Source: JBPRGG01 sp051418075 (lineage in GTDB: Bacteria > Bacteroidota > Bacteroidia > Cytophagales > Cyclobacteriaceae). Taken from it: 64,000 bases of DNA. Each line of letters begins with the position of its first letter. Position 1 is the stretch's first letter. A model generated the notes under the pieces. That model saw only the letters and a program-made list of their open reading frames with translations, did not search any database and was not told the origin of the DNA. A program made the translations under genes and the position numbers. The stretch covers positions 1 to 64,000 of the forward strand of contig JBPRGG010000032.1 of NCBI GenBank assembly GCA_051418075.1. Reading direction: 5' to 3'. Of the stretch, positions 36,142 through 45,532 are shown piece by piece.

Positions 36142-36576
36142 TCAACCCATGATGGCAGCCATTGTCAGTAAAAGCACCGTGATCCAGAAAAAAGCTCCTG
36201 TGGTTAAGCTATAACTTGCTTCTTGATGTTTTAAACTATGAGTTTCAGCACCCCTGGGATTACCAGGAGTCGATTCCCTGGAATAGTCGATGTCGTCAAA
36301 CGGTGATTTGTCATTTTTACCCATATTGCTCGGCGGCGTAACCGCTGCCAATAAAAAAGCAGCCACTAAAGTCATGAATAATCCTGGTAACCAATAATAT
36401 CCGTAAAAAGGCATTCCCATAGTTTCAATTAACGTACCTCCTGCAATGGCTACTAAAAAAAGGATAAAGAAAATAGACCAAAAAGTATTCCATGGTCCCC
36501 TGATCTTTAATACCGCAAAGAATACACTACTGATTAGCAAAGCTACTAACAAGGCAATTAATATCTGAATGATCAT
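36142..36576 (-). CDS. hypothetical membrane protein with four hydrophobic segments
   Basis: 144 residues with helices near 2-24, 31-50, 60-80 and 122-143, plus a polar loop around 84-118 (NMGKNDKSPFDDIDYSRE). No domain recognised; small conserved-looking Bacteroidota membrane protein. It converges with the response-regulator gene. The 291 bp upstream of it (36577-36867) holds only one lone promoter-like element and no gene that I can support. Confidence 0.7.
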   Translation of the reverse strand: MIIQILIALLVALLISSVFFAVLKIRGPWNTFWSIFFILFLVAIAGGTLIETMGMPFYGYYWLPGLFMTLVAAFLLAAVTPPSNMGKNDKSPFDDIDYSRESTPGNPRGAETHSLKHQEASYSLTTGAFFWITVLLLTMAAIMG

Positions 36577-36867
36577 AGTTAAGGCATTTTGTCAACTAAA
36601 AAAATAACAGCTTAATATTGCTTATGTTATGTCATTCGGGCTGCAAAAAATTCACTCAGATAAACCAATGGCAGTTAATCTTAATAATTCCATATTTCCC
36701 CGGCAAAAAGCGGTTAGATAATGACAGTCTGACGTTGTATAAGTAATAAAATTAATGGCAGATCCCATCTCAAAGTTAATGGTATTGATACTTAATCAGC
36801 CAGTGCGGCAAGCCTGATCAAGTAATTTTGTACTTTTGCAAACGCATCATAAGTAACTGGTAAACAT

Positions 36868-37887
36868 TCATTTAAATAAATCAACGGGCAGTTCATCTTT
36901 AGTAACAGTATATTCCAAATCATACACCTGTCTCACATTTTCAGGATCATTATGGGTGTTTATCCATCGCGACCAAACCATAAACCAACTCCATTGAGGT
37001 TGCTGTTCAATAATCTCAACCGTTGGCATTCTCCCTACCTCTCCTAAGGCAATCGGCTTCCCTTGAGCCAGCTCCAGCAGTTGATCATGATGAACATGCC
37101 TGTAATCATTATGATAAACATCAGCGGCCAACACATCAACATATTCCAGACCTGGAAAATAATCAGCATAGGCATATGCTTCGTCATTCTCACGATCCCT
37201 GGGTGCATTGGCATTCCATACCCATATGAGGTTATTCAGCTTGTGATGATTGACGTAGCGATCAAACATCATTCGCCATAATTTAACATACCCATCATCT
37301 CCTTTTTTATCACCCCACCAAAACCAAATGCCATTCATCTCATGATAGGGCCGCCATAGTACCGGAACCCCGGCATCTTTTAGCTGTAGTAAATAACTAG
37401 CTATTTCATCTGCCTGAGCTTGCCATTTTTCATACAAAGCAGTGCCAGGAGTGGTCAATTCCTTCCATTCAGCCCCTGTTAATTCTCCTTGAACACTACT
37501 TTTCCAGCTTTGGGGTCTTTCCTCGTCCATTGGCCGGGCCACATGCCACATCAATGTAATTATAGTCCCATTGCTGTATTGCCGGATTGCCTCATCCACC
37601 ACAGCCTGACGGTTATCAGGTCCTGACAACCAGATGAAATCAGCCCCCCAAAGAGCCGGCTTTTCCCCGGCCAAAGCTTCCACCCGCTCACTGTATTTAG
37701 TCAGACTATCATTGTAATTATGTTGCCCTGAAATAATTCCCTGTCCGCTTATTCCATAAATATAATCCAACAGGGTAATTGCCTGGGAGGTGGCATCAGG
37801 ATTAACATTTTTAATTTCCGGTTTACAACCACACATCAAAAAGGCTAATGGTAGCACCAAGGCAATCCATACACTGTGTTTCTTCAT
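36868..37887 (-). CDS. glycoside hydrolase family 26 lipoprotein (beta-mannanase-like)
   Basis: 339 residues from the chosen ATG, giving MKKHSVWIALVLPLAFLMCGC, a lipoprotein-type signal; an in-frame ATG at 37908 adds 7 residues. The TIM-barrel signatures of GH26 are present: acid/base Glu in WRPYHEMNG and nucleophile Glu in ALGEVGRMP, with GQHNY and WGADFIW near the start. Members cleave beta-1,4-mannans or related glucans. Lipid anchoring suggests action at the outer membrane or periplasm. It stands alone here. Confidence 0.92.
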   Translation of the reverse strand: MKKHSVWIALVLPLAFLMCGCKPEIKNVNPDATSQAITLLDYIYGISGQGIISGQHNYNDSLTKYSERVEALAGEKPALWGADFIWLSGPDNRQAVVDEAIRQYSNGTIITLMWHVARPMDEERPQSWKSSVQGELTGAEWKELTTPGTALYEKWQAQADEIASYLLQLKDAGVPVLWRPYHEMNGIWFWWGDKKGDDGYVKLWRMMFDRYVNHHKLNNLIWVWNANAPRDRENDEAYAYADYFPGLEYVDVLAADVYHNDYRHVHHDQLLELAQGKPIALGEVGRMPTVEIIEQQPQWSWFMVWSRWINTHNDPENVRQVYDLEYTVTKDELPVDLFK

Positions 37888-37966
37888 ATTTGTTGATTTA
37901 GTAATCACCCAAATCTAAAGTGAAACAAATTTTAATAAAACATATGCATGTCTTTTTTTCAATAGG

Positions 37967-39124
37967 CTATTGAACCCACAACCATAACCCCTTCAGGTAA
38001 GCTCCTTCAGGATGAAAAATATTTACCGGATGATCCAACGGTTGCGCTAACTGTCCAAGAATGCTAACCTCCCGACCTGCATCATGGGCAGCGCTAAATA
38101 TGATCTTTTGAAATAACTCTCTGGAAATATGTTGAGAACAGGTAAAGCTAAGCAACATCCCATTTTTTCTTATTTTTTTAAAGGCTTGCAAATTAAGATC
38201 CTTATAACCCCTAGCCGCTTTATTGATATCCTTCTTACTTTTAGCAAAAGCGGGGGGATCCAAAATTATCAGATCATATTTGTTCAAGGGGATTTGTCTC
38301 AGGTATTCAAAACAATCAGCTACTATCGCCTCATGTTGAGTCGTATGAGGAAAATTCAAACTGATATTAGTTTTACATAAATCTATGGCAGTGGTTGATA
38401 TGTCCACAGAAGTTATAGATTCAGCGCCTCCGGCCAGGGCATATATACTAAATCCGCCAGAATAGCTAAAAGCATTCAGTACATGTTTACCTGCACAAAT
38501 TTTTGACAATAACTTCCTGTTTTCTCTTTGATCCAGAAAAAAACCTGTTTTTTGGCCTCCGATCAAATCCACATCAAACTTTAATCCATTTTCTATGACC
38601 TGTTTGTTACCCCAGGCTGGATCCATTTCCTGATTAATAGTTTGATCTTTTCCATGTACTATAAATGTCTGCCAACCCAGTTCATTCAAACCAGCTTTGA
38701 TAATGGACAGCTTCTGATGCATACCTGTGATCAAAACCTGAAGAACCACTACATCATCATAAACATCTGCAATGAGCCCCGGCAATGAATCTCCCTCAGC
38801 ATGGATCAGCCTAAAACAATTGGTCCTGGTCAGATCAAGCAAGCATTTTCTCAATTCATAAGCTTGCAGAAGTTTTCCGGTCCAGTATTTCTGATCAAAT
38901 AAAGCATTTTCAGCTTCATCAAATTTAAATACCCTGCAAACAATCTGGCTATTCAAATCAAGAAATCCAAACCCCAGATGTTCTCCCTGAAAACTTTTTA
39001 CTGAAACCACTGCTCCATCTTCCACTGATGGAGTTTTGCTTACTGCCCCTGAAAAAATCCAGGGGTGTTTATTCAGCAAAGATTTTTCCTTTCCAGGTTT
39101 TAACACTAATGATTGATAATGCAT
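37967..39124 (-). CDS. RlmI-like 23S rRNA (cytosine-C5) methyltransferase
   Basis: 385 residues. An N-terminal PUA RNA-binding domain (about 1-75, LLNKHPWIFSGAVSK) leads to a central GGQKTGFFLDQRENR motif. The SAM domain follows with VLNAFSYSGGFS and LDPPAFAKSKKD, and the catalytic Cys in FTCSQH. These match RlmI, which makes m5C in 23S rRNA; the exact site is not certain by eye. Complete gene. Confidence 0.9.
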   Translation of the reverse strand: MHYQSLVLKPGKEKSLLNKHPWIFSGAVSKTPSVEDGAVVSVKSFQGEHLGFGFLDLNSQIVCRVFKFDEAENALFDQKYWTGKLLQAYELRKCLLDLTRTNCFRLIHAEGDSLPGLIADVYDDVVVLQVLITGMHQKLSIIKAGLNELGWQTFIVHGKDQTINQEMDPAWGNKQVIENGLKFDVDLIGGQKTGFFLDQRENRKLLSKICAGKHVLNAFSYSGGFSIYALAGGAESITSVDISTTAIDLCKTNISLNFPHTTQHEAIVADCFEYLRQIPLNKYDLIILDPPAFAKSKKDINKAARGYKDLNLQAFKKIRKNGMLLSFTCSQHISRELFQKIIFSAAHDAGREVSILGQLAQPLDHPVNIFHPEGAYLKGLWLWVQ

Positions 39125-39201
39125 ACATTCCTTTTAAGCTTCTAAAAATAAGGAATGTTTAGGAAATTTTGGCGCAGAATTAAAAAATGAAGAAAAGGCG
39201 G

Positions 39202-39420
39202 CTATACAGCCACTTTTTCAGCCTGATTGATCCAGGCTCTGCGATTAATCTCTTCAGTTTTGACTCCAATTCCCTGCAGGTATTCCAGTCTTTCTACCCA
39301 ATACCTCCAGCTAGTGATAAAATCTTCTTTTAATTGGGAATCATAGAATTTCGCCCAAAGTTCGATAGAGTGCCTTTTTTCCTCAGCAGTCATATCCTTA
39401 TAACTTCGATTTAAATCCAT
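39202..39420 (-). CDS. small conserved-looking hypothetical protein
   Basis: 72 residues, charged and Trp-rich (SIELWAKFYDSQLKEDFITS, SWRYWVERLEYLQ), with predicted helices. No known domain. Coding-like composition and a clean start suggest a real gene. Single-gene transcript, 78 bp downstream of the RlmI start. Confidence 0.6.
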   Translation of the reverse strand: MDLNRSYKDMTAEEKRHSIELWAKFYDSQLKEDFITSWRYWVERLEYLQGIGVKTEEINRRAWINQAEKVAV

Positions 39421-39557
39421 AAGCGTATTTTTTTATATAAGCTAATTGAACGGATTATGTGTGAAAAAGTTGTAACAATAAAAAATATTTAGTAATTAAT
39501 AAGCTGAATAATAAGAAATTAACAAATATAATGACACCTTTTGCGTTATTAAAAAAA

Positions 39558-40151
39558 TTAACTTTTATTAAGGTAAGGCTTTATATCGGTAACAATCATT
39601 CCTGCCCGTCGGGCTGCTTCAAGACCTGGCTCCCCGTCTTCAAAAACCTGACAGGTGCCTGGTTCAATATTTAACAAGGCGGCACATTTAAGAAAAGTAT
39701 CCGGCGCCGGTTTGGGATTTTTCACATCCTCATAGCTAATGATCACATCGAAATGATCCAGCAAACCAATTGCTTGAATAGTTTTCCTGGCATTGATACC
39801 GGGACTTCCTGTACCAGCAGCCAATGGAAGTTTTCCATAGTAAGCCTTAACCAACTCCACAACAGGCTCTACTGGTTTGATCTGATCAATCATAGCGATA
39901 TAGGCATCTTCCTTTTCCCGGGCCAGTGCCTCCACATCATAGGGCAATCCTAATTTTTCCGTGATTACCCTGGAAATTCCCGGTGTTGGCACACCAGCCA
40001 GGGTATAAAACAAATCTTCCGGAAAGAAAAAACTGTATTTTTCTCCCACCTTATTCCAGGCAGCATAATGCAGGGGCATGGAATCTACCAGGGTTCCATC
40101 TACGTCAAATATTAATGCCCTGGCAGCAGGATCTACTTTGAGTGTGTTCAT
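39558..40151 (-). CDS. HAD phosphatase, beta-phosphoglucomutase/YqaB-like
   Basis: 197 residues. Motif I FDVDGTLVDSMPLHYAAWNK with its nucleophile Asp, a helical cap, AAGTGSPG as motif II, KPAPDTFLK as motif III and VFEDGEPGLEAA as motif IV. This is the YqaB/phosphoglucomutase branch, which removes phosphate from sugar phosphates such as fructose-1-phosphate. A LacI-type operator and a MITE-like repeat lie in its upstream region (40165-40365), linking it to the sugar-acid locus. Confidence 0.9.
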   Translation of the reverse strand: MNTLKVDPAARALIFDVDGTLVDSMPLHYAAWNKVGEKYSFFFPEDLFYTLAGVPTPGISRVITEKLGLPYDVEALAREKEDAYIAMIDQIKPVEPVVELVKAYYGKLPLAAGTGSPGINARKTIQAIGLLDHFDVIISYEDVKNPKPAPDTFLKCAALLNIEPGTCQVFEDGEPGLEAARRAGMIVTDIKPYLNKS

Positions 40152-40164
40152 TTAAATAAAAAAA

Positions 40165-40296
40165 GGGTTGTCTCAAAATTATATTTACCTTATTAGTTTA
40201 ATTATTGAGATAGTGAGCAATCATTTTAAGATCACAAATATGATAAATAATTTGGCTCAGGTAAATTTTAAAGAATCTTTAATTTGAGACATCCCC
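40165..40296. mobile_element. MITE-like inverted repeat
   Basis: Outer ends GGGTTGTCTCAAA and TTTGAGACATCCC are near-perfect inverted repeats (13 of 15 nt with flanking T). Inside them ATTTACCT (40183-40190) mirrors AGGTAAAT (40259-40266). The roughly 130 bp between hold no ORF. GTCTCAAA-type ends occur on insertion sequences. No target duplication is obvious, and only one copy is in the window. Confidence 0.45.
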
Positions 40297-40351
40297 TGTT
40301 GTTTTTGAGTATTTGACCTTAAATATGAGGCAAAGATAATAAATTATTAAA

Positions 40352-40365
40352 TGTTAACGTGTGCA
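40352..40365. promoter_or_regulatory. candidate LacI-type operator, copy 1
   Basis: TGTTAACGTGTGCA, a partial dyad around a central CG as in LacI-family sites. It is identical to the reverse complement of 48665-48678 in front of the sugar-acid operon. Located 31 bp past the LacI gene stop and 200 bp upstream of the HAD gene. Confidence 0.6.
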
Positions 40366-40395
40366 AAAACAAGCAAAAAAAAGTAAAAGCTTACA

Positions 40396-41397
40396 TCAGA
40401 GCTTTTTTACTGAATCCCGAACCATTAATTCAGTTTTCACAAAAATCTTTTCCGCTTCTAAATTCTTCTTATTATTAACAATATCCAGTAGCTTACGGGC
40501 ACCACTCAAGCTGATTTTCTCTATAGGCCTCTTGACTGTGGTAAGAGCAGGTGATAGAAAGGCAGAATAACCACTATCATCAAAACCTACAACCGAAATA
40601 TCATCAGGCACTTTGAGGTGACTGTCTGCTACAGCTTTAATAGCCCCCACTGCCATCTCATCATTGAAGCAAAAAACAGCTGTAATATTTTTATCTTTTT
40701 TTAATAATCTCCTCATGGCCTGATAACCACTTTCAAGATCATAATTCCCTTTTTCAGATAATTCCGGCGCAAATTGCAATTGGTGCTGCTGTAATGCCTC
40801 ACAAAAACCCTGCTTTCTTTGAATGTTGGTCTTAAACTCTTCTTTCCCTTCAATGATCGCAATCCTGGAATGCCCCTGGCTGATCAAATACTCGGTAGCT
40901 CTATATGCCCCTAACTTATCATCTGATATAATATTGATCACATTTTCATGATTGATTTCCCGGTTTAGGACAATAATGGGAATCTCTTCCTGGATCACAT
41001 GAGATATGAAGTCATCATCCCGGCCACTTTGACTCATCAAGATTATACCATCAAAATAGCGCTTCCTGATCAGGTGAAAATTTTTGTAATCATCAATTCC
41101 TTTTACCGTAAGGGTGTAATGGTCTTTGATTACATTATTTACCCCAGTAGTAACATCATAAAAGAAATGAGCGGTGGTTCCTTTTTTCAGGGTTGAAAAA
41201 AACAAACCGACATTATAGGATTTAGCTAAAACCAGGCTTCGGGCATTATAGTTTGGAATATAATTATAAGCTTCTGCTATAGCCTTGATCTTTTCCTTGG
41301 TTTCCTGCCTGATCAATGGACTGTCATTTAATGCTCTCGATACGGTGGTATGAGATACATTAACCATCTTAGCTATATCTTTAATCGTAATACTCAT
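40396..41397 (-). CDS. LacI-family transcriptional regulator
   Basis: 333 residues. N-terminal helix-turn-helix ITIKDIAKMVNVSHTTVSRAL with the hinge NYIPNYNARSL, then a periplasmic-binding-type effector domain (VVGFDDSGYSAFLSPALTTV). It should bind the 14-bp sites at 40352 and 48665 and respond to a sugar or sugar-acid ligand. It lies just past the terminator of the operon it probably controls and is transcribed in the same direction as a separate unit. Confidence 0.95.
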   Translation of the reverse strand: MSITIKDIAKMVNVSHTTVSRALNDSPLIRQETKEKIKAIAEAYNYIPNYNARSLVLAKSYNVGLFFSTLKKGTTAHFFYDVTTGVNNVIKDHYTLTVKGIDDYKNFHLIRKRYFDGIILMSQSGRDDDFISHVIQEEIPIIVLNREINHENVINIISDDKLGAYRATEYLISQGHSRIAIIEGKEEFKTNIQRKQGFCEALQQHQLQFAPELSEKGNYDLESGYQAMRRLLKKDKNITAVFCFNDEMAVGAIKAVADSHLKVPDDISVVGFDDSGYSAFLSPALTTVKRPIEKISLSGARKLLDIVNNKKNLEAEKIFVKTELMVRDSVKKL

Positions 41398-41492
41398 TTT
41401 TTGTTCCTTGACAGATCGGATGAAACAAATATATTAAAAAGTAGCAAAGGTTGTATAAAATATTAGATAATGGTGTTATTCTAAGATTGTTT

Positions 41493-41538
41493 ATTATAAA
41501 AAAGCAGGGAATAATTTTGCAAAATCATTATTCCCTGC
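41493..41538 (-). terminator. terminator of the sugar-acid operon
   Basis: GCAGGGAATAAT (41504-41515) and ATTATTCCCTGC (41527-41538) are perfect 12-bp arms, with a T-rich tail on the minus strand (41493-41503). It follows the gnd stop by about 23 bp. Confidence 0.9.
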
Positions 41539-41560
41539 CTAAAAGTTTTAACTAACTTAT

Positions 41561-43015
41561 CTATACTTCATAAGTGGTTGAGGCTGTTTCACCTCCTCTG
41601 CCTGTCCAGTTAGTATGGAAGAATTGTCCTCTTGGTTTGTCAATCCGTTCATAGGTATGGGCCCCAAAATAATCTCGTTGGGCCTGAAGCATATTGGCTG
41701 GCAACCTTTCTGACCTTAAACCATCATAATAGCATAAAGCGGTGGTAAAGGCAGGAACGGGAATCCCCTGGCTTAGGGCCACTGAGGTCACCCTGCGCCA
41801 GCTTTCCTGGGCTGCATCCACCTTTTCCCGGAAGAAATCATCCATAAGCAGATTGGAAAGCTGCGGATTTTTGGTAAATGCTTCAGTGATCCGGTTTAAA
41901 AACACGGACCTGATAATACAACCACCCCGCCAGATTTTGGCAATCTGACCATACTGCAAATTCCAGTTATATTCTTTGGCAGCTTCTTTGAACAGGGTAA
42001 AACCCTGGGCATAAGAGACAATTTTGGAGGCGAATAAGGCATTTTTTATGTCATTGATAAAAGATTTTTTATCTCCTTCAAAATTTACCTGAGGACCTTT
42101 TAGGACTTTTGATGCTTCCACCCGCTGGTCTTTCATAGCTGATAAACAGCGGGCAAAAACGGCTTCTCCGATCAAAGTAAGGGGAATGCCAAGGGTCAAG
42201 GCTGAAATTCCCGTCCATTTTCCAGTTCCTTTTTGTCCGGCAGTATCCATAATTTTTTCAATCATGGGCTGACCATCTTCATCCTTAAACCCTAAAATAT
42301 CTCTTGAAATCTCAATCAGATAACTATCCAGCTCACTGTTGTTCCATTCAGCAAAGACTTCGTGCATTTCATCAGCGGACATTCCCAGTAATACTTTCAT
42401 GATATGGTAGGCTTCGCTGATCAGCTGCATATCCCCATATTCAATACCATTGTGCACCATTTTTACATAATGTCCGGCCCCATCCTCGCCCATCCATTCG
42501 CAGCAAGGTTCACCTTCTACCTGAGCAGAAATTTTTTGAAAAATAGGTTTCACATGATCCCAGGCAGGAGCTGATCCACCTGGCATAATTGATGGTCCTA
42601 AAAGTGCACCTTCTTCTCCTCCCGATACACCGGTACCTATATACAGCAGCCCTTTACTCTCCACCAGTTTGGTCCTGCGAATAGAATCAGTGAAATTAGA
42701 ATTCCCGCCATCAATGATGATATCCCCTTCTTCCAGATAGGGAATCACCTGATCAATAAAAGCATCCACCGGGGCTCCGGCTTTTACCATCAACATGATT
42801 TTTCTTGGCCTTTTGAGTGAATCTACCAACTCCTGCACACTATGTGCCCCCTTGATATTTTTACCTTTGGCCCTGCCATTGATGAAATTATCTACTTTCT
42901 CAATGGTTCGGTTATACACTGTCACAGAAAAACCCTTACTTTCCATATTCAGTACCAGGTTTTCGCCCATTACAGCTAATCCAACCAGTCCGATATCTGT
43001 TTTTTCCATATTCAT
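41561..43015 (-). CDS. gnd: 6-phosphogluconate dehydrogenase, decarboxylating
   Basis: 484 residues, full length. NADP-binding GLAVMGENLVLNMESKGF, the substrate loop IIDGGNSNFTDSIRR, and KMVHNGIEYGDMQLI with the catalytic Lys. It converts 6-phosphogluconate to ribulose-5-phosphate with CO2 and NADPH. It is the last gene of the LacI-linked operon, 39 bp after pdxB. A second ATG two codons in (MEKTDIG) may be the start. Confidence 0.96.
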   Translation of the reverse strand: MNMEKTDIGLVGLAVMGENLVLNMESKGFSVTVYNRTIEKVDNFINGRAKGKNIKGAHSVQELVDSLKRPRKIMLMVKAGAPVDAFIDQVIPYLEEGDIIIDGGNSNFTDSIRRTKLVESKGLLYIGTGVSGGEEGALLGPSIMPGGSAPAWDHVKPIFQKISAQVEGEPCCEWMGEDGAGHYVKMVHNGIEYGDMQLISEAYHIMKVLLGMSADEMHEVFAEWNNSELDSYLIEISRDILGFKDEDGQPMIEKIMDTAGQKGTGKWTGISALTLGIPLTLIGEAVFARCLSAMKDQRVEASKVLKGPQVNFEGDKKSFINDIKNALFASKIVSYAQGFTLFKEAAKEYNWNLQYGQIAKIWRGGCIIRSVFLNRITEAFTKNPQLSNLLMDDFFREKVDAAQESWRRVTSVALSQGIPVPAFTTALCYYDGLRSERLPANMLQAQRDYFGAHTYERIDKPRGQFFHTNWTGRGGETASTTYEV

Positions 43016-43054
43016 GATATTTAAGAATTATAAATCTAAATAAGCTTTAAAAAA

Positions 43055-44182
43055 TTAATTGGTTACTTTAAATCCTAGCATGGTCAACTTATCAGCTAAA
43101 GGCTGATTATAAGGTTCCAACACGATGTTATAGGCCTGAAATTCCCTTCTTACCGGGTAATCTCCTCTCAGCTTTTCGAAATGATCAGGCTGACCCAATA
43201 ATGCGTTGAAGTCTTTTTCAATGTTATAAGTATGTATAATGGCTTCTTTCAATACCTGTTCATCCGTTTTATCTGCGCAATCTAAAATGAGGTCGGGAAA
43301 TTCAGGTTCGGGTAGCCTCTGAGGAAACCAGGTATCAAGGCCAAGGTTAAAAAACTTACTGACTGCCTGCACGCTCATGGCTGTACCATTAGCTTTTCCA
43401 TCCAGGGAATAACCGGCAATATGAGGGGTAGCTAATCCCACTGAATTAAGTAGCTCAAGATCAATATCTGGTTCATATTCCCAAACATCTAGTACTGCAC
43501 TGGTAATAAAATTGTTATCCAGCGATTTTTTAAGGGCATGACTGTCAACCACCTCTCCCCTGGAAGTATTGATTAAAAAGCCATCATGCCAAATATTCTC
43601 AAAGAATTTATCATTTACCAGGTGCAGGGTTTTATACGGACCTTTAAAATTCAGGGGAACATGTAAACTGATAATTTCTGCTTTGGTTAACACTTCATCC
43701 AACTCCTGAAATTCCTCCCATTGCTCCTGTCTGGCCCGGGGAGGATCATTTTTGATTACTTTCATGCCCAGGATCTCAGCCATACGGGCTACTTTAGATC
43801 CTACATTTCCTACCCCGATTACACCCAATGTTTTATCCTTCAGCCTGAAATTATGTTGATCAGATAACCAACAAAGGGCAGCCCCCATATATTGCATGAC
43901 CGAACCTGAATTACATCCAGGAGCATTGGTCCACTGGATTCCTGCCTGATGACAATAGGCAGTATCAATATGATCAAACCCAATAGTGGCAGTGGCAATA
44001 AACCTGACAGAGGAATTATTCAGCAGTTGGGCATCACATTTTGTCCGGGTTCGAATGATCAGGGCATCTGCTTTTTCCACATCCATGGCAGTAATCTGGC
44101 CTCCGGGCAAATAATCTATTTCGGCGTAAGGCTCCAATACGCCTTTTAAGAATGGGATCTTATCATCTGCTATTATCCTCAT
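43055..44182 (-). CDS. pdxB: 4-phosphoerythronate dehydrogenase
   Basis: 375 residues. A D-isomer hydroxyacid dehydrogenase with GVIGVGNVGSKVARMAEILGM as the NAD-binding motif and the catalytic set RT..(ATATIGFDH)..E..H. The PdxB-specific C-terminal dimer domain is present (LRGDYPVRREFQAYNI). It oxidises 4-phosphoerythronate in pyridoxal-phosphate synthesis. Its ATG overlaps the stop codon of the LarA-like gene by one base, so it is translationally coupled to it. An alternative role on another hydroxyacid in this operon cannot be excluded. Confidence 0.9.
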   Translation of the reverse strand: MRIIADDKIPFLKGVLEPYAEIDYLPGGQITAMDVEKADALIIRTRTKCDAQLLNNSSVRFIATATIGFDHIDTAYCHQAGIQWTNAPGCNSGSVMQYMGAALCWLSDQHNFRLKDKTLGVIGVGNVGSKVARMAEILGMKVIKNDPPRARQEQWEEFQELDEVLTKAEIISLHVPLNFKGPYKTLHLVNDKFFENIWHDGFLINTSRGEVVDSHALKKSLDNNFITSAVLDVWEYEPDIDLELLNSVGLATPHIAGYSLDGKANGTAMSVQAVSKFFNLGLDTWFPQRLPEPEFPDLILDCADKTDEQVLKEAIIHTYNIEKDFNALLGQPDHFEKLRGDYPVRREFQAYNIVLEPYNQPLADKLTMLGFKVTN

Positions 44183-45453
44183 TAATCCACAAAACGATCT
44201 TTATAGGCCCATAATCCCAGGGCTGGGTTTGAAACATAAAAAATTTCCTCACCATCCACCTGGTTATATCCATCATTAAGCAACTCCGGATTATACTTTT
44301 TCATCATTTCACCCAGATCTGCATATTTAAAATTGACCTTTTCAATCTCATCCCGGCTTAAATTTCCGGGACAATATGTAATAGAAAACCTGCCTTCTGA
44401 AGATCCATGAATCAAATGAGCTGCCGCGCTGAGATTATTCTGAAGTTCATCATTGTCTTTGGTCAATGCCAGAACTTTAGGCGTATCCACATATCCATAT
44501 TTCCTGATCAGGCGGTCAATTTCCTTATCTTCTCCAAATTCTTTCAGCCCCGGGGCCAACACAATTAATTCTCCGCCATCAGCAATGGCCATTCGGGTTC
44601 TGTAAACACTTTTATTACCTAACCAGGTACTTTTAAATTCTTCAGGATCAAGATATACCACCACCTTTTTCAGTGGTCTTTCCACCATTTGGAAGTTGAC
44701 CTTCAATGAAAGTTCTGAAGCCATTTCAAAACACTCCATGTCGTCCCCTACATATAACCCTTTCACACCCATGGTTCCATCCGGGCCCTTACCTACTACT
44801 GTCAGTACATATACAATGGGTAAATGATTGGTGAAATTATCCGAAGCAAAGTTCAAAATCTTTCTGACCGGGGTATCCGCCCGTCCCATCATTCGTTCCA
44901 TACCAAAAGCGGCTCCTAGAAAGTGGCTCTTATTGATGCCTTCTACTCCACCGGTGCCTACAAAGATATTTTTGTTATAATTGGCCATGCCCACCACCTC
45001 ATGAGGTACTACCTGACCCACTGAAAGGATCAATTCGAATCCTCCTTCCACCAATAGTTTATTGACCTGGGCCGGCCAGGGATATTCCACCTTATTTTCA
45101 GACACTTGCCTTACAAAATCAGCCGGAACTTCCCCTACCTGTACAACATCATTCCTCCAGTCATGCACCCGGAAAAGATCCTGTGGAATTGAGCCAAACA
45201 TTTTGGATATTTCGCCCGGTGTCATGGGAAAGTGGGTGCCTAAAGCGGGAAGAACATCAGTTAGATGATCCTGGTAATATTGCCAGATATACTCCGTCAA
45301 CTGGCCGGCACGTGAATGAAACCGAGTAAAATCCGGAGGTAAGGCCAGTACCTTTTTCCGGGGACCTATCTTATCCAGGGCAGCAAATATCCCTTTTTTT
45401 ATATCTTCGTCGGATAGATTACGGGTCTCAGATCCTATTTGATAATAAACCAT
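44182..45453 (-). CDS. LarA-family nickel-dependent 2-hydroxyacid racemase/epimerase
   Basis: 423 residues. Matches the lactate-racemase fold (DUF2088 plus C-terminal domain). The four LarA cofactor and catalytic positions appear present: His97 (RVHDWR), His151 (VVPHEVVG), Lys161 (NYNKNIFVG) and His177 (INKSHF). The 151-161-177 spacings equal H174/K184/H200 of L. plantarum LarA. Family members use the nickel-pincer nucleotide, made by LarB/C/E, which are not in the window, and some epimerise sugar acids such as gluconate at C2. Neighbours that handle mannonate and 6-phosphogluconate make a sugar-acid epimerase the best guess. Not proven. Confidence 0.82.
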   Translation of the reverse strand: MVYYQIGSETRNLSDEDIKKGIFAALDKIGPRKKVLALPPDFTRFHSRAGQLTEYIWQYYQDHLTDVLPALGTHFPMTPGEISKMFGSIPQDLFRVHDWRNDVVQVGEVPADFVRQVSENKVEYPWPAQVNKLLVEGGFELILSVGQVVPHEVVGMANYNKNIFVGTGGVEGINKSHFLGAAFGMERMMGRADTPVRKILNFASDNFTNHLPIVYVLTVVGKGPDGTMGVKGLYVGDDMECFEMASELSLKVNFQMVERPLKKVVVYLDPEEFKSTWLGNKSVYRTRMAIADGGELIVLAPGLKEFGEDKEIDRLIRKYGYVDTPKVLALTKDNDELQNNLSAAAHLIHGSSEGRFSITYCPGNLSRDEIEKVNFKYADLGEMMKKYNPELLNDGYNQVDGEEIFYVSNPALGLWAYKDRFVD

Positions 45454-45532
45454 AAATATTCATCTCACATTTTATAATCTATTAATGATCGTTTAAAAGT
45501 TTCACATTAACAAATTATCTGAACAACCAAAC

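Noticed and set aside
37967..37990. Hairpin at the end of the RlmI-like gene as terminator
   Set aside because: The short palindrome is followed by A, not T, on the transcribed strand.
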